Source: Thermocrispum municipale DSM 44069 (lineage in GTDB: Bacteria > Actinomycetota > Actinomycetes > Mycobacteriales > Pseudonocardiaceae). From it: a DNA stretch of 64,000 nucleotides. Positions 48,886 through 59,716 of this stretch are shown one piece after another (positions within the stretch are counted from its first letter, which is position 1; the number at the start of each line of letters is the position of its first letter). Position numbers and translations under genes: made by a program. The stretch is from the NCBI RefSeq assembly GCF_000427825.1, contig NZ_ATYT01000003.1, positions 450,157 through 514,156 on the forward strand. Direction: 5' to 3'. The notes below the pieces were generated by a model. The model did not search any database. It was not told the origin of the DNA and was given only the letters and a program-made list of their open reading frames with translations.

Positions 48886-50055
48886 ATGGCAGCGCAGCAC
48901 GGCTCGGCACCGGGGGGCTCTCCCAGCGGCGCGCGCACAGCCCCGCCTGGGGAGGCCGGGGACGGGCTGCGGCTGTTCTCCGTCAGCGGGGTCCCCGTCT
49001 ACCTGGCGCCGTCGTGGTGGCTGGGCTCGCTGGTGGTCGTCGTGCTCTACGCCCCGCTGGTCGAACGAATCCTGCCCGGCACGGGCGCGGGGCTCTCACT
49101 GGCGTTGGCCGCCACGTTCGCCGTGTTGCTGGGGGTGTCGGTGTTCGCGCACGAGCTCGGGCACACCTTGGTGGCGTTGCGGCTCGGGATGCCGGTGCGG
49201 CGGCTGAAGCTGTACCTGCTCGGTGGCCTGTCCGAAGTGGTGCGCACGCCGCGGCGCCCGCGTGAGGAAGGGCTGGTGGCCGCGGCCGGGCCGGTCGTGT
49301 CGCTGGTGCTGGCCGCGGGCTGTGGGCTGCTGTTGCTCGTCGTTCCGCCGGGTGCCAGCTGGCTGCTGGTGGCGCAGTGTGCCGTGGCCAACCTGGCCGT
49401 GGCGATCTTCAACATCCTGCCCGGCCTGCCGCTGGACGGCGGACGAATGCTGCGCGCGGGCGTGTGGGCGATGACCGGGAGACGCTCCCAGGGCACCCGG
49501 GCCGCGGTGATCGGTGGCTGGGTGGTCACCGTCGCGCTGGCCGTGTGGGCCATGTGGGGCCTGGTGGAAAGCAGCCAGGACAGGTGGCTGCGGCTGGCGG
49601 TGTGCGTGATCACCGGCTGGTTCGTGGTGACCGGGGCGCATGCCGAGCTGGCCGCCGAGCAGCGGCGCTACTGGCCGACGGAGCTCGACGTGCAGGAGCT
49701 GATGCTGCCGGTGCTGCAGCTGCCCGCGGAAAGCCCGGTGTCGGCCGCGTTGGAAGCCTCGGCGGGCAGGGGAGTGGTCCTGGTGCGGGCCGACGGCGTC
49801 GCGGCCGGACTGCTGGACGGCGTGATCGCCCAGCGACTGGCCGCCGAATCACCGAACGCGCCCGCGGAACTCGCCGCCGAACCCGTGCGGCCGGAGTCGG
49901 TGCTGCTGCAGTCCGAGCCGGGTGACGAGATCGCCGCCCGGGTGCGGGAGACCCCGGCGGCGCAGTTCCTTGTCGTCGACGACGACGGGCGGCCCGCGGG
50001 TGTGCTGCGCCGCGAGGACGTACGTGCGGCGATGTTGACCGAGCGAGGGCACTGA
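48886..50055 (+). CDS. M50 site-2 protease family membrane protein with CBS pair
   Basis: A 389-residue intramembrane zinc protease. Zinc motif is HELGH (residues 90-94) and the partner Asp is in NILPGLPLDGGRMLRAG. Six membrane helices fit residues about 33-245. The C-terminal part (about 260-389) looks like a CBS-domain pair for nucleotide sensing, the layout of Rip3-type bacterial site-2 proteases. It may cut a membrane-bound regulator such as an anti-sigma factor. It precedes trmI, 27 bp away, on the same strand. Confidence 0.92.
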   Translation: MAAQHGSAPGGSPSGARTAPPGEAGDGLRLFSVSGVPVYLAPSWWLGSLVVVVLYAPLVERILPGTGAGLSLALAATFAVLLGVSVFAHELGHTLVALRLGMPVRRLKLYLLGGLSEVVRTPRRPREEGLVAAAGPVVSLVLAAGCGLLLLVVPPGASWLLVAQCAVANLAVAIFNILPGLPLDGGRMLRAGVWAMTGRRSQGTRAAVIGGWVVTVALAVWAMWGLVESSQDRWLRLAVCVITGWFVVTGAHAELAAEQRRYWPTELDVQELMLPVLQLPAESPVSAALEASAGRGVVLVRADGVAAGLLDGVIAQRLAAESPNAPAELAAEPVRPESVLLQSEPGDEIAARVRETPAAQFLVVDDDGRPAGVLRREDVRAAMLTERGH

Positions 50056-50070
50056 CATCGCGGGCAGTAG

Positions 50071-50919
<849 letters not shown>

Positions 50920-50926
50920 GACGCAA

Positions 50927-50961
50927 CAAGGCGGCGAGAGCCCCGCGCTCCCGCCGCCTTG
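50927..50961. terminator. strong hairpin after trmI, shared with the convergent gene
   Basis: The stem CAAGGCGGCG (50927-50936) pairs with CGCCGCCTTG (50952-50961), with a partly paired loop. It lies 8 bp after the trmI stop and 13 bp before the stop of the minus-strand paralogue, so it serves both transcripts. Confidence 0.75.
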
Positions 50962-50973
50962 CTCGTCAACTGA

Positions 50974-51666
50974 TCAGTTGTCCGAGACGCACCAGCCGCC
51001 GCTCTCGTTGCGCAGCGGCATGCGGCTGTCGTCCGACTTGCCGCCCTGCGAGATCTCCACCGGAACCTTGGCGGTGTCTCCGGTGACGTTCGCGTCACCG
51101 GTGATGGACATCTTCGCGTCCGACGGCAATCCCTTGAGGTCGAAGCTGCGGATCTTGCTCGCGTCCGAGCAGGTGGTGGCGACCATGGCCTCCTTGTTGC
51201 GGGAGTTGTAGGCGTCAACGAAAGCCTTCGCCTTCGCCAGCACGGCTTCCGCGCCACCTTCCCCGCCCGTGGGCGGCTCGCCCTCCGGCGGCAGCTGACC
51301 ACCACCAGGCGTCTGGATGTCCGGCTTCGGTGGCTGTCCGTTGCCCTCGCCCTGGGGCTCGGAGCCCGCCGGCGTCTGCGGAGCGGACGAGGTGGTGTCC
51401 TCCTTGGAGTCGGACTCGTCGGCCAGGAAGAAGCCCGGCTGCCAGAAACCGGTGATGCCCACCGCGGCCAGGATCACCACCACCGCGACGACGACGGCGA
51501 TGACGGGGCCGGTCTTCTTCTTCGGTGGTTCGCCGCCCGGGTAGCCCGGCTGCTGGTATCCGCCCTGCTGGTGGGGCGGCTGCGGCGGGCCGTAACCCGG
51601 CTGCTGCTGCGGCGGCGGGCCGTAGCCCGGCTGCTGGCCGTACGGGCCCTGTGGTGGGTAGGTCAT
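50974..51666 (-). CDS. Pro/Gln/Gly-rich bitopic membrane protein, copy A
   Basis: A 230-residue protein. The N-terminal 45 residues are a proline/glutamine/glycine-rich cytosolic tail (QQQPGYGPP repeats). A membrane helix (PVIAVVVAVVVILAAVGI) follows, then a disordered linker and an extracytoplasmic domain of about 95 residues with two Cys (TTCSD, GGWCV). The domain resembles the DUF4878/SnoaL-like ectodomains. It is a paralogue of the next gene upstream at 52014-52763. Confidence 0.8.
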   Translation of the reverse strand: MTYPPQGPYGQQPGYGPPPQQQPGYGPPQPPHQQGGYQQPGYPGGEPPKKKTGPVIAVVVAVVVILAAVGITGFWQPGFFLADESDSKEDTTSSAPQTPAGSEPQGEGNGQPPKPDIQTPGGGQLPPEGEPPTGGEGGAEAVLAKAKAFVDAYNSRNKEAMVATTCSDASKIRSFDLKGLPSDAKMSITGDANVTGDTAKVPVEISQGGKSDDSRMPLRNESGGWCVSDN

Positions 51667-52013
51667 GTTCGTCCTCTTGTGTTCTCACGTGCGCGCACGC
51701 ACGGCGCGCTGGCGTTTCGCGCAGGACAGTGGGGTGATGGCCAACCGACGCTGCGATGTGCTGTTGTGCACCGGCACCGCCATGGGACGACGATCCGCGT
51801 TCGGCGGTTCGCAATGAGTGCATTCGTGCCGGTGTTGCGCGCTCCGTGGGCGCTGGCCCCCTTGATCGAAGTGCGGTCTGCACTCTACGACGTGCGGCGC
51901 GACGCCGTGGATCCACCCAAATGTTCTGTTCGCCGAACGAGGTGCGGCCCGGACAAAAGCGACGGCCCCGCTCCCGCGCGGGGAACGGGGCCGTATCGCC
52001 TCGGACCTGGTGG
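51667..52013. other. 347-bp gap between the two Pro-rich paralogues
   Basis: The gap has the terminator of copy B (51962-51994) and the promoter region of copy A. No coding frame looks real; the longest frames overlap the neighbouring genes antisense. Confidence 0.5.
51962..51994 (-). terminator. hairpin after the second Pro-rich paralogue
   Basis: A perfect 9-bp stem ACGGCCCCG and CGGGGCCGT, starting 20 bp beyond the stop of the gene at 52014-52763, on its downstream side. Confidence 0.75.
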
Positions 52014-52763
52014 CTACTTGACGGTGGCGGCGCACCAGTCGTTGTCGTTCTTGCGCAGGTTCAACGTGGCGCCCTGCTCCCCGCCGGGGCCAGAGGCCTT
52101 GAGCGGCACCGTGGCCGTCGTACCGGTGACGCTGGGGTCGCCTTCCACGCTCCAGGTGACGCCGTCCGGGAACGCGTCGTAGTCGGACTGGTTCTCGTTC
52201 TGCGGGTTGCACGACACGGTCTTGACGGTGTCGGCGCTCTTGTTGTTCAGGCCGTCGACCACGGTCTGAGCAACCTGCTTGATCCGGTCCACGTCCGCGG
52301 CCGGTCCGCCGTCAGGGCCCTGCTCCGGCTGGTCACCGCCGGGCAGGGTCGGCTCGGTCGCCGGAGGGGGCGCCTGGCCCTCGGACTGTTGCGGCTGTTC
52401 CTGCTGCTGGCTGGACTGGGCCTCGTTGCTGGAGTCCTCGGAGTCGTCGCTGTTGAAGAAGCCGGGTGCGACGAAGCCGGTGAACAGCACGGCGCCCGCG
52501 ATCAGCACGACGACGCCGGCGATGATGCCTGCGATCAGGCCGGTCTTCTTCTTCTCGGGTGGCTCACCGCCCGGATAGCCGCCGCCACCACCGGGATAGC
52601 CGCCGTGCTCGCCGTAAGGACTGCCCTGCCCGTAACCGGGCTGGCCGTACTGCTGGCCGTATTGCTGTCCCGGCTGTCCGTACGGCCCCCCAGGTTGAGA
52701 GGGGAACCCACCGCTGTGCGGCTGCTGACCGTACGGGCCGGGCTGTTGTGGTGGGTAAGACAT
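52014..52763 (-). CDS. Pro/Gln/Gly-rich bitopic membrane protein, copy B
   Basis: A 249-residue paralogue of copy A. The N-terminal 70 residues are repeats of the type YGQPGQQYGQ, followed by KKKTG, a membrane helix (LIAGIIAGVVVLIAGAVLF), an acidic Ser/Gln linker, and an ectodomain of about 95 residues with two Cys (TVSCNP, NDWCA). Both copies share the order of tail, helix, linker, ectodomain and the C-terminal Trp-Cys motif, which supports local duplication. Function unknown. Confidence 0.8.
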   Translation of the reverse strand: MSYPPQQPGPYGQQPHSGGFPSQPGGPYGQPGQQYGQQYGQPGYGQGSPYGEHGGYPGGGGGYPGGEPPEKKKTGLIAGIIAGVVVLIAGAVLFTGFVAPGFFNSDDSEDSSNEAQSSQQQEQPQQSEGQAPPPATEPTLPGGDQPEQGPDGGPAADVDRIKQVAQTVVDGLNNKSADTVKTVSCNPQNENQSDYDAFPDGVTWSVEGDPSVTGTTATVPLKASGPGGEQGATLNLRKNDNDWCAATVK

Positions 52764-53157
52764 GGTGCCCCTATCTGCTCGTCACGGAACCCCAGTGGGA
52801 ACCCTCGAAACCGGTGTTGCCAACCGCCCCCCAGCAAGCGTTACCGAATGTTATCCGGGCGGTGTCCGGATGAGGTGAAGTCACCAGGATACGGATACCA
52901 CCAGTGGTCGGCGTCACGTGGAGCGCACCGATTCGGACCATTGACCTCCGACGCTCGGCCGGGTCCGGTCCGGACGCCGGCGGTCGGGGTGAACGGTGGG
53001 TAGCGAGGCCGTGTTGCGGCTGTGTACCGCAACGGAGGATTGCGTTACGGCCCGATGATCGTTCCGCGACGCGCCGGGGAGATTCCTTCTGCTGAGAAGT
53101 CTTTGCATGTCGTCGGTCGCCGGTACCGTGGTAAGCAAGAACGCGAGGAGGTGCCGC
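52764..53157. other. 394-bp divergent region before the proteasomal ATPase gene
   Basis: It carries the promoters of the Pro-rich gene and of arc. An inverted repeat ATCCGG-N7-CCGGAT is at 52853-52871, and ACCAC-CA-GTGGT lies near 52896. Neither matches a site I can name. No coding frame in the gap is convincing. Confidence 0.4.
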
Positions 53158-55002
53158 ATGCAGAACGAGCGCCCAGGTGGCCAGCACGACGAAGGCGGCG
53201 GCCTGACAGCACACGAGGACACGGCCGGCGAAGCACAGGTGGCGGCCGAGGACTCCGACGGCGCGCTCAGCGGCGAGCAAGCCCGCCAGGTCCGGTTCCT
53301 GGAAGAGGAGGCGTCCCGGCTTCGGCGTCGCGCCGCTGCGGCGCCGAACAGTGATCGGGTCCTCGAGCAGCGCTTGGCCGAGGCGTCCGAACGGATCGCC
53401 CAGCTGACCGAGCGCAACGCCAAATTGGTCGAGACGCTGCGGGATGCCCGCAGCCAGCTGCTCGCGCTGCGCGAGGAAGTGGATCGCCTCGCCCAGCCGC
53501 CGAGTGGTTACGGCACGTTCCTGCGAGCGTTCGACGACGGGACGGTGGACGTGTTCACCTCCGGCCGCCGCATGCGCGTGGCGGTGTCGCCGACGATCGA
53601 GATCGACCAGCTGAAGCGGGGGCAGTCGCTGCGGCTGAACGAGGCGCTGACCGTCGTGGAAGCGGGCGACTTCGAGCGCACCGGTGAGGTCTGCACGTTG
53701 CGGGAGCTGCTGCCCGCGGCGGCCGACGGTGAGGCCGAGCGCGCCCTGGTGGTCGGCCACGCGGACGAGGAGCGTGTGGTCTGGCTGGCCGACCCGTTGG
53801 CGGATTCGCCGCTCAAGCCCGGCGATTCGCTGCTGGTCGACCTCAAGGCGGGCTACGCGTACGAGCGGGTGCCCAAGGCCGAGGTCGAGGACCTGGTCCT
53901 GGAAGAGGTGCCGGACGTCAGCTACGAGGACATCGGTGGCCTGCAGCGGCAGATCGAGCAGATCCGCGACGCGGTCGAGCTGCCGTTCCTGCACGCCGAC
54001 CTGTACCGCGAGTACCAGCTGCGTCCGCCGAAGGGCGTGCTGCTCTACGGCCCGCCCGGCTGCGGTAAGACGCTGATCGCCAAGGCGGTGGCGAACTCGC
54101 TGGCCAAGCAGGTCGCCGCGGGCAAGGGCGACAACCCGAAGGAGGCCAAGTCCTACTTCCTCAACATCAAGGGTCCGGAGCTGCTCAACAAGTTCGTCGG
54201 TGAGACCGAGCGGCACATCCGGATGATCTTCCAGCGGGCACGGGAGAAGGCGTCCGAAGGCACGCCGGTGATCGTGTTCTTCGACGAGATGGACTCGATC
54301 TTCCGCACCCGTGGCAGCGGTGTGTCCTCGGACGTGGAGACCACGATCGTCCCGCAGCTGCTGTCGGAGATCGACGGTGTGGAGGGCCTGGAGAACGTCA
54401 TCGTCATCGGCGCGTCCAACCGCGAGGACATGATCGACCCGGCGATTCTGCGACCGGGCAGGCTCGACGTGAAGATCAAGATCGAGCGGCCGGACGCCGA
54501 GGGCGCCAAGGACATCTTCTCCAAGTACCTCAAGACCGGCTTGCCGATCCACGCCGACGACCTGGCCGAGTTCAACGGCGACGCACAGGCGTGCCTGGAC
54601 GCGATGATCCAGCACACCGTGGAGCGCATGTACGAGGAGTCGGAGGAGAACCGCTTCTTGGAGGTCACCTACGCCAACGGCGACAAGGAAGTGCTGTACT
54701 TCCGCGACTTCAACTCCGGCGCGATGATCCAGAACATCGTGGACCGGTCGAAGAAGGCGGCCATCAAGTCGGTGCTGGAGACCAACCAGCCCGGCCTGCG
54801 GGTGCAGCACCTGCTGGACGCCATCGTCGACGAGTTCGCCGAGAACGAGGACCTGCCCAACACCACGAACCCGGACGACTGGGCGCGCATCTCCGGCAAG
54901 AAGGGCGAGCGCATCGTCTACATCCGGACGCTGGTGTCGGGCAAGAACCAGGATTCCGGCAGGGCGATCGACACGGCGACCAACACCGGCCAGTACCTGT
55001 AG
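53158..55002 (+). CDS. arc: proteasomal AAA+ ATPase ARC (Mpa)
   Basis: A 614-residue hexameric unfoldase that binds pupylated proteins and feeds them to the 20S core. A coiled coil that captures Pup occupies residues about 35-100 ([21 protein letters not shown], then [20 protein letters not shown]). Two OB domains follow, then the AAA module with GPPGCGKT at 298-305 and [10 protein letters not shown]. The C-terminus ends in GQYL, the proteasome-docking tail. ATG 53158 follows GAGGAGGTG. It is transcribed with dop, pup and prcBA in the same direction, with a GntR gene in between on the other strand. Confidence 0.97.
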   Translation: MQNERPGGQHDEGGGLTAHEDTAGEAQVAAEDSDGALSGEQARQVRFLEEEASRLRRRAAAAPNSDRVLEQRLAEASERIAQLTERNAKLVETLRDARSQLLALREEVDRLAQPPSGYGTFLRAFDDGTVDVFTSGRRMRVAVSPTIEIDQLKRGQSLRLNEALTVVEAGDFERTGEVCTLRELLPAAADGEAERALVVGHADEERVVWLADPLADSPLKPGDSLLVDLKAGYAYERVPKAEVEDLVLEEVPDVSYEDIGGLQRQIEQIRDAVELPFLHADLYREYQLRPPKGVLLYGPPGCGKTLIAKAVANSLAKQVAAGKGDNPKEAKSYFLNIKGPELLNKFVGETERHIRMIFQRAREKASEGTPVIVFFDEMDSIFRTRGSGVSSDVETTIVPQLLSEIDGVEGLENVIVIGASNREDMIDPAILRPGRLDVKIKIERPDAEGAKDIFSKYLKTGLPIHADDLAEFNGDAQACLDAMIQHTVERMYEESEENRFLEVTYANGDKEVLYFRDFNSGAMIQNIVDRSKKAAIKSVLETNQPGLRVQHLLDAIVDEFAENEDLPNTTNPDDWARISGKKGERIVYIRTLVSGKNQDSGRAIDTATNTGQYL

Positions 55003-55378
55003 AAGCTCGGCTCGGGGCACGCCCACGAGCAGTGTTGTCGGTAGGCGGAAGGGAGTCCGGCGCGGGCCGGGCTCCCTTCCGGTATCTGCGGATCGGCAGC
55101 CGCGCAGCGGGCCGGCGGAAGCGTCTGCCGGGGCGCGAGCAGGGAGCTGCCAGGGCTACGAAGGCGAGCCTGTGCGCCACATCGGGTCGGTCGACATGAT
55201 CGACGCCGAAGCGGAGGAGACGCGTGCGAAAGCCGGCCGGCGGGTCCGGGCCTCGGCTGGTTTCACCAAGTTGCCGCGGCTGGGCGCCGTCCCGCTCGGT
55301 GCGATCCGCACCGCGTCCTGGACGCGCCGCTCCTCCAGCTTTGCGATCCGGCGGGACCGTGCCGGGGAACGCGACCGC
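55003..55378. other. 376-bp gap after arc
   Basis: Apart from the terminator at 55047-55080 nothing recognisable is found. The longer frames are antisense to the GntR gene and show no family motif. Confidence 0.5.
55047..55080 (+). terminator. terminator hairpin after arc
   Basis: The stem GGAAGGGAG (55047-55055) pairs with CTCCCTTCC (55072-55080), and an inner CCGGC...GCCGG extends it. It lies 45 bp after the arc stop. This separates the ATPase transcript from dop-pup-prcBA. Confidence 0.8.
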
Positions 55379-56125
55379 TCAGGAGCGCGGCCGGTCCAGC
55401 GTGGCGACGAACTTGTACCGGTCGCCGCGGTAGATCGAACGCACCCACTCCACCGGGTTGCCGTCGGTGTCGAACGAGTGCCGGGTCAGCAGCAGCATCG
55501 GCATGCCGATGTCGGCGCCGAGTTCGTGGGCCTCCTCCGGGCCGGCCAACGCGGTCTCGATGGTTTCCTCCGCGTGACCGAGCTCGACCCCGTATCGCTC
55601 GCGCAGGGTCTGATACAGCGACTTGCCCGCGCGCAGGTGCCTGCGCAGCCCGGAGAAACGCGAATTCGCCAGGTGGGTGATCTCGACCGCCATCGGCTCG
55701 TCGTCGGCCAGCCGCAGCCTGCGCACCCGCAGCACGGTCTCGCCGCGTCGGATGCCCAGCCGTTCGGCCAGCTCGGTGTCCGCAGGGAGGTCGTCCACGG
55801 CGAGCAGTCGGGAGGACGGCTCGCGGCCCTGCGCCTGCATGTCCTCGGTGTAGGAGGACAGCTGTAACCGCTGGGCCACTTTCGGTTCGGCCACGAACGT
55901 GCCGCTGCCCTGGACGCGACGTACCCGGCCCTCCACCGTCAGGTCGGCCAGCGCCTGCCGGACGGTGGTGCGGGAGGCTCCGAACTGCATCGCCAGCGCC
56001 CGTTCGGTCGGGATGGCGGTGCCGGGCTCCAGCGTGTCCAGCATGCGCAGCAGCCGCTGCTTGAGGCCCCAGTACTTCGGGGCGCGGGCCCGCCCTGCGG
56101 CAGGCGCGGCTTCGTCGGACGTCAA
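55379..56125 (-). CDS. dasR: GntR/HutC regulator, DasR-like
   Basis: A 248-residue GntR protein. The winged HTH (residues about 18-85) reads [25 protein letters not shown], followed by [13 protein letters not shown]. The UTRA effector domain (95-240) has [14 protein letters not shown] and ends [26 protein letters not shown]. This C-terminus and the SYTEDM segment are as I recall in DasR, the N-acetylglucosamine-responsive global regulator of Streptomyces. The symbol is given on that basis. It lies between arc and dop on the opposite strand and diverges from dop by 101 bp. Confidence 0.8.
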   Translation of the reverse strand: MTSDEAAPAAGRARAPKYWGLKQRLLRMLDTLEPGTAIPTERALAMQFGASRTTVRQALADLTVEGRVRRVQGSGTFVAEPKVAQRLQLSSYTEDMQAQGREPSSRLLAVDDLPADTELAERLGIRRGETVLRVRRLRLADDEPMAVEITHLANSRFSGLRRHLRAGKSLYQTLRERYGVELGHAEETIETALAGPEEAHELGADIGMPMLLLTRHSFDTDGNPVEWVRSIYRGDRYKFVATLDRPRS

Positions 56126-56226
56126 CGGCTCTCCCGGTGGTGCGGAATTGTCGTAGCACAGAATGCCCTGTCCGTCCCGGGCCGTCGCTACGTGTCCCCC
56201 TGGCGGACAGGCCGTAGGGTGGAGGC

Positions 56227-57729
56227 ATGCGCCGGATCATGGGAACCGAGGTGGAGTACGGCATTGCCGTTCCGGGAGATGCCACCGCCAACCCGGTACT
56301 GACCTCGACTCAGATCGTGCTCGCCTACGCGGCGGCGGTGGACATCCCACGGTCACGCCGTGCGCGCTGGGACTACGAGGTGGAGTCCCCGCTGCGTGAC
56401 GCGCGTGGCTTCGACCTGACCGGGCCCGGTCAGCCGCCCCAGGAGCCCGATGTGGACGACCTGGGGGCGGCGAACGTGATCCTGACCAACGGGGCCCGGT
56501 TGTACGTCGACCATGCGCACCCGGAGTACTCCACGCCCGAGGTCACCAACCCGCGCGACGCGGTCATCTGGGACAAGGCGGGGGAGCGGGTGATGGAGAC
56601 GGCGGCGATCAAGGCTGCGTCCGTACCCGGTCAACCGCGCCTGCAGCTGTACAAGAACAACGTCGACGGCAAGGGCGCCAGCTACGGCACGCACGAGAAC
56701 TACCTGATGGCGCGGGCGACGCCGTTCACCGCGGTGATCAGCGGGCTGACCCCGTTCTTCGTCTCCCGGCAGGTCATCGTCGGCTCCGGCCGGGTGGGGA
56801 TCGGTCAGCAGGGCGAGGAGGACGGCTTCCAGCTGTCCCAGCGCGCGGACTACATCGAGGTCGAGGTCGGGCTGGAGACCACGCTCAAGCGCGGGATCAT
56901 CAACACCCGTGACGAGCCGCACGCGGACGCCGACAAGTACCGCAGGCTGCACGTCATCATCGGCGACGCGAACATGTCGGAGTACTCCACCTACCTCAAA
57001 CTCGGCACCACCGCGCTGGTGCTGGACATGATCGAAGCCGGTCTGTCGTTCGAGGACCTGCGCCTGCGCGAGCCGGTGCGGGCGGTCCGGCAGATCAGCC
57101 ACGATCCCACGCTCAAGGCGACCGTGGAGCTGGCCGACGGCCGGTGGTTCACCGGGCTCGACCTGCAGCGGGCCTACCACGAGCGGGCGTCGGAGTGCGC
57201 CGAACGCGGCCAGATCGAGCAGTCCGAGGAGTCCCGCACCGTGCTGCGAATGTGGGGCGAGATCATCGACGCGCTGGCGCGCGACCCGAACGAGTGCGCC
57301 GACCGGCTGGACTGGGTGGCCAAGCTCCGCCTGCTGGAGGGTTATCGGGAGCGCGACGGGCTGAACTGGGGCGCGCCCCGGCTGCACCTGATCGACCTGC
57401 AGTACTCCGATGTGCGGATGGACAAGGGCCTGTACAACCGGCTGGCGGCCCGCGGGTCGATGAAGCGGCTGGTGGACGAGCAGGACGTGCAGGCGGCGAT
57501 GACCAAGCCGCCGCACGACACCCGGGCCTACTTCCGCGGCCGGGCGCTGGAGAAGTACGCATCGTCGATCGCGGCCGCATCGTGGGATTCGGTTATTTTC
57601 GACATCGGGCGCGAATCGCTCGTCCGGATCCCGACCTTGGAGCCGTTGCGGGGCACGAAGTCGCACGTCGGGCAGCTGCTGGACACCTCGGACACGGCCG
57701 AGGAGCTGGTGAAGGCGCTGACCACGTGA
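56227..57729 (+). CDS. dop: Pup deamidase and depupylase Dop
   Basis: A 500-residue enzyme of the PafA/Dop carboxylate-amine ligase fold. It deamidates the C-terminal Gln of Pup and also removes Pup from substrates. Visible features: EVEYGI (metal/ATP site), the Dop loop with [20 protein letters not shown], catalytic-type Asp95 in [12 protein letters not shown], and [21 protein letters not shown] 56227 gives the usual start [11 protein letters not shown]. Length and loop distinguish it from the PafA at 61871. Confidence 0.96.
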   Translation: MRRIMGTEVEYGIAVPGDATANPVLTSTQIVLAYAAAVDIPRSRRARWDYEVESPLRDARGFDLTGPGQPPQEPDVDDLGAANVILTNGARLYVDHAHPEYSTPEVTNPRDAVIWDKAGERVMETAAIKAASVPGQPRLQLYKNNVDGKGASYGTHENYLMARATPFTAVISGLTPFFVSRQVIVGSGRVGIGQQGEEDGFQLSQRADYIEVEVGLETTLKRGIINTRDEPHADADKYRRLHVIIGDANMSEYSTYLKLGTTALVLDMIEAGLSFEDLRLREPVRAVRQISHDPTLKATVELADGRWFTGLDLQRAYHERASECAERGQIEQSEESRTVLRMWGEIIDALARDPNECADRLDWVAKLRLLEGYRERDGLNWGAPRLHLIDLQYSDVRMDKGLYNRLAARGSMKRLVDEQDVQAAMTKPPHDTRAYFRGRALEKYASSIAAASWDSVIFDIGRESLVRIPTLEPLRGTKSHVGQLLDTSDTAEELVKALTT

Positions 57730-57789
57730 TGTGCGGATGGCCAACCGTGATCAGTCGGATGGTCCGCTTCGACGGTCCTCGTAGGTAGT

Positions 57790-57799
57790 CTGACGTCAG
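57790..57799. promoter_or_regulatory. palindrome CTGACGTCAG upstream of pup
   Basis: A perfect 10-bp palindrome 24 bp before the pup start, just in front of a GGGAGG ribosome site. It could mark an internal promoter or operator giving extra pup-prcBA message. The 93-bp gap to dop is the largest in this gene group. Confidence 0.3.
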
Positions 57800-57822
57800 G
57801 ACCATTCGTACCGGGAGGCGCA

Positions 57823-58029
57823 ATGGCTCAGGAGAAGATCGAAAAGCACCGCGAAGAGGAAGACTACGATCCGGGCCCGGAGCCCGGTGGTGAGGGTGGC
57901 TCCGCGGGGCAGGAGCGCCTGGAGAAGATTGGAGAGGACGTCGACACGATCCTGGACGAGATCGACGACGTCCTGGAGGAGAACGCCGAAGACTTCGTGC
58001 GGGCATACGTGCAGAAGGGCGGACAGTAA
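57823..58029 (+). CDS. pup: prokaryotic ubiquitin-like protein Pup
   Basis: A 68-residue disordered acidic protein that is joined to lysines of proteins marked for degradation. The C-terminus [10 protein letters not shown] ends in Gln, so Dop must deamidate it to Glu before PafA can use it. The central stretch ([19 protein letters not shown]) forms the helix that binds ARC. GGGAGG precedes the ATG. prcB starts 5 bp after the stop. Confidence 0.97.
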   Translation: MAQEKIEKHREEEDYDPGPEPGGEGGSAGQERLEKIGEDVDTILDEIDDVLEENAEDFVRAYVQKGGQ

Positions 58030-58034
58030 GACGC

Positions 58035-58877
58035 ATGGATCAGCCGCAAGCCGGGCCGCTGTCGCCGGCCTATTTGAGCATGTCCACGTCGTCGTTCACC
58101 GAGTTCCTGCGGGCACAGTCGCCGGACTTGCTGCCGGCACGCAGGCAACTCGGTGACGCGACGGCGTTGCAGGCTCCGCACGGCACCACCATCGTCGCGT
58201 TGACGTTTTCCGGCGGGGTGGTCATCGCCGGCGACCGGCGGGCGACCGCGGGCAACACGATCGCGGCACGCGACCTGGAGAAGGTCTACATCACGGACGC
58301 CTATTCCGCGGTGGGCATCGCGGGTACCGCGGGCATCGCGCTGGAGATGGTGCGGTTGTACGCCGTCGAGCTGGCGCACTACGAGAAGATCGAGGGCGTC
58401 TCGCTGTCGCTGGACGGCAAGACGAACAAGCTGGCCAACATGGTCCGCTCGAACCTCGACGTCGCGATGGCGGGGCTGGCCGCGGTCCCGATGTTCGCCG
58501 GGTTCGACACCGACGCCCCGGATCCGGCCAGAGCGGGCCGGATCATCTCGTTCGACGTCACCGGCGGCCGGTACGAGGAGCGGGCAGGCTTCCACTCCAT
58601 CGGCTCGGGTTCGCCGTATGCCAAGTCGGCGCTGAAGAAGCTCTACGACCCCGACGCCGACGCCGAGAAGGCCGTGAAGACGGCCGTGGCCGCGCTGTAC
58701 GACGCAGCGGACGACGACGCCGCCACCGGCGGGCCGGACACCGTGCGCAGGATCTACCCCCAGGTGGTCACCATCACCGGCGAAGAGGGCGCGGCCTACG
58801 TGCCGGAGGAGCAGATCGAGGCGGCCTGTGAGGCCGTGCTGGCCGAGCGGCGGGCCGCTCGCGAGGCGAATCGGTGA
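58035..58877 (+). CDS. prcB: proteasome beta subunit
   Basis: A 280-residue Ntn-hydrolase subunit. A propeptide of 50 residues is cut after HG50, exposing Thr51 as the catalytic nucleophile ([10 protein letters not shown]). The mature chain has Asp17 (GDRRATAG) and Lys33, which assist catalysis. It forms the inner rings of the 20S core and follows pup after 5 bp. Confidence 0.97.
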   Translation: MDQPQAGPLSPAYLSMSTSSFTEFLRAQSPDLLPARRQLGDATALQAPHGTTIVALTFSGGVVIAGDRRATAGNTIAARDLEKVYITDAYSAVGIAGTAGIALEMVRLYAVELAHYEKIEGVSLSLDGKTNKLANMVRSNLDVAMAGLAAVPMFAGFDTDAPDPARAGRIISFDVTGGRYEERAGFHSIGSGSPYAKSALKKLYDPDADAEKAVKTAVAALYDAADDDAATGGPDTVRRIYPQVVTITGEEGAAYVPEEQIEAACEAVLAERRAAREANR

Positions 58878-58924
58878 CAGCACGGGCCAGGGTCGCAGCC
58901 AACGGAAGAACGGAGTAGCACGCA

Positions 58925-59716
58925 GTGACGTTGCCGATTTACGCCTCGCCCGAGCAGTTGATGCGGGACCGCTCGGAGTATGCCCGCAAAGGCATCGCGC
59001 GTGGCCGGAGCGTGGTGGCGCTCAAGTACGCCGACGGCCTGCTGTTCGTGGCCGAGAATCCGTCCACCACGCTGCACAAGATCTCGGAGATCTACGACCG
59101 GATCGGGTTCGCCGCCGCCGGCCGGTACAGCGAGTACGAGAGCCTGCGCCGGGCGGGTATCCGTCACGTGGACCTGCAGGGTTATGCCTACGACCGGCGG
59201 GACGTGTCCGCGCGGCAGCTGGCCAACGTCTACGCGCAGACGCTCGGTGCGATCTTCACCGAACAGGTCAAGCCGTTCGAGGTCGAGCTGGCCGTCGCCG
59301 AGGTCGGCGCGACCCCGGAGGAGGACCAGCTCTACCGGCTGACCTACGACGGGTCGATCGTCGACGAGCCCAGCTTCCTGGTGATGGGTGGTCAGACCGA
59401 CCCGGTGGTCAGCAAGCTCAAGGAGGTCTACACCGAGGGCGCGCAGCTGACCGAGGCCTTCGCGCAGGCCGTGCAGGGGCTCAAGGCCGGCCTGTCCAAC
59501 GGCAACGAGCTCGGCAAGCTCGAGGTCGCGGTGCTCGACCGGCACCGTCCCGGCCGGGCGTTCCGCCGCATCAGCGGTGCCGCGCTGGACGCGTTGCTGC
59601 CGGGGCCCGGTCCGGAGTCCGGTGGGCCCAAGAAGGAGCCCGACCAACCGAAGGGCAAGGAGCAGTCCAAGCAGAAGGACGGCCAGCAGCAGGAGAACGA
59701 CGGCCAGAGCAGCTGA
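58925..59716 (+). CDS. prcA: proteasome alpha subunit
   Basis: A 263-residue subunit of the outer gate rings. The N-terminus has [30 protein letters not shown], with the gate-forming residues and the pocket that receives the ARC tail. It lacks a catalytic Thr. The C-terminus is a Lys/Gln-rich disordered tail (about 225-263), longer than the core needs. GTG 58925 is the start. It ends TGATG with the DinB-type gene. Confidence 0.96.
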   Translation: MTLPIYASPEQLMRDRSEYARKGIARGRSVVALKYADGLLFVAENPSTTLHKISEIYDRIGFAAAGRYSEYESLRRAGIRHVDLQGYAYDRRDVSARQLANVYAQTLGAIFTEQVKPFEVELAVAEVGATPEEDQLYRLTYDGSIVDEPSFLVMGGQTDPVVSKLKEVYTEGAQLTEAFAQAVQGLKAGLSNGNELGKLEVAVLDRHRPGRAFRRISGAALDALLPGPGPESGGPKKEPDQPKGKEQSKQKDGQQQENDGQSS

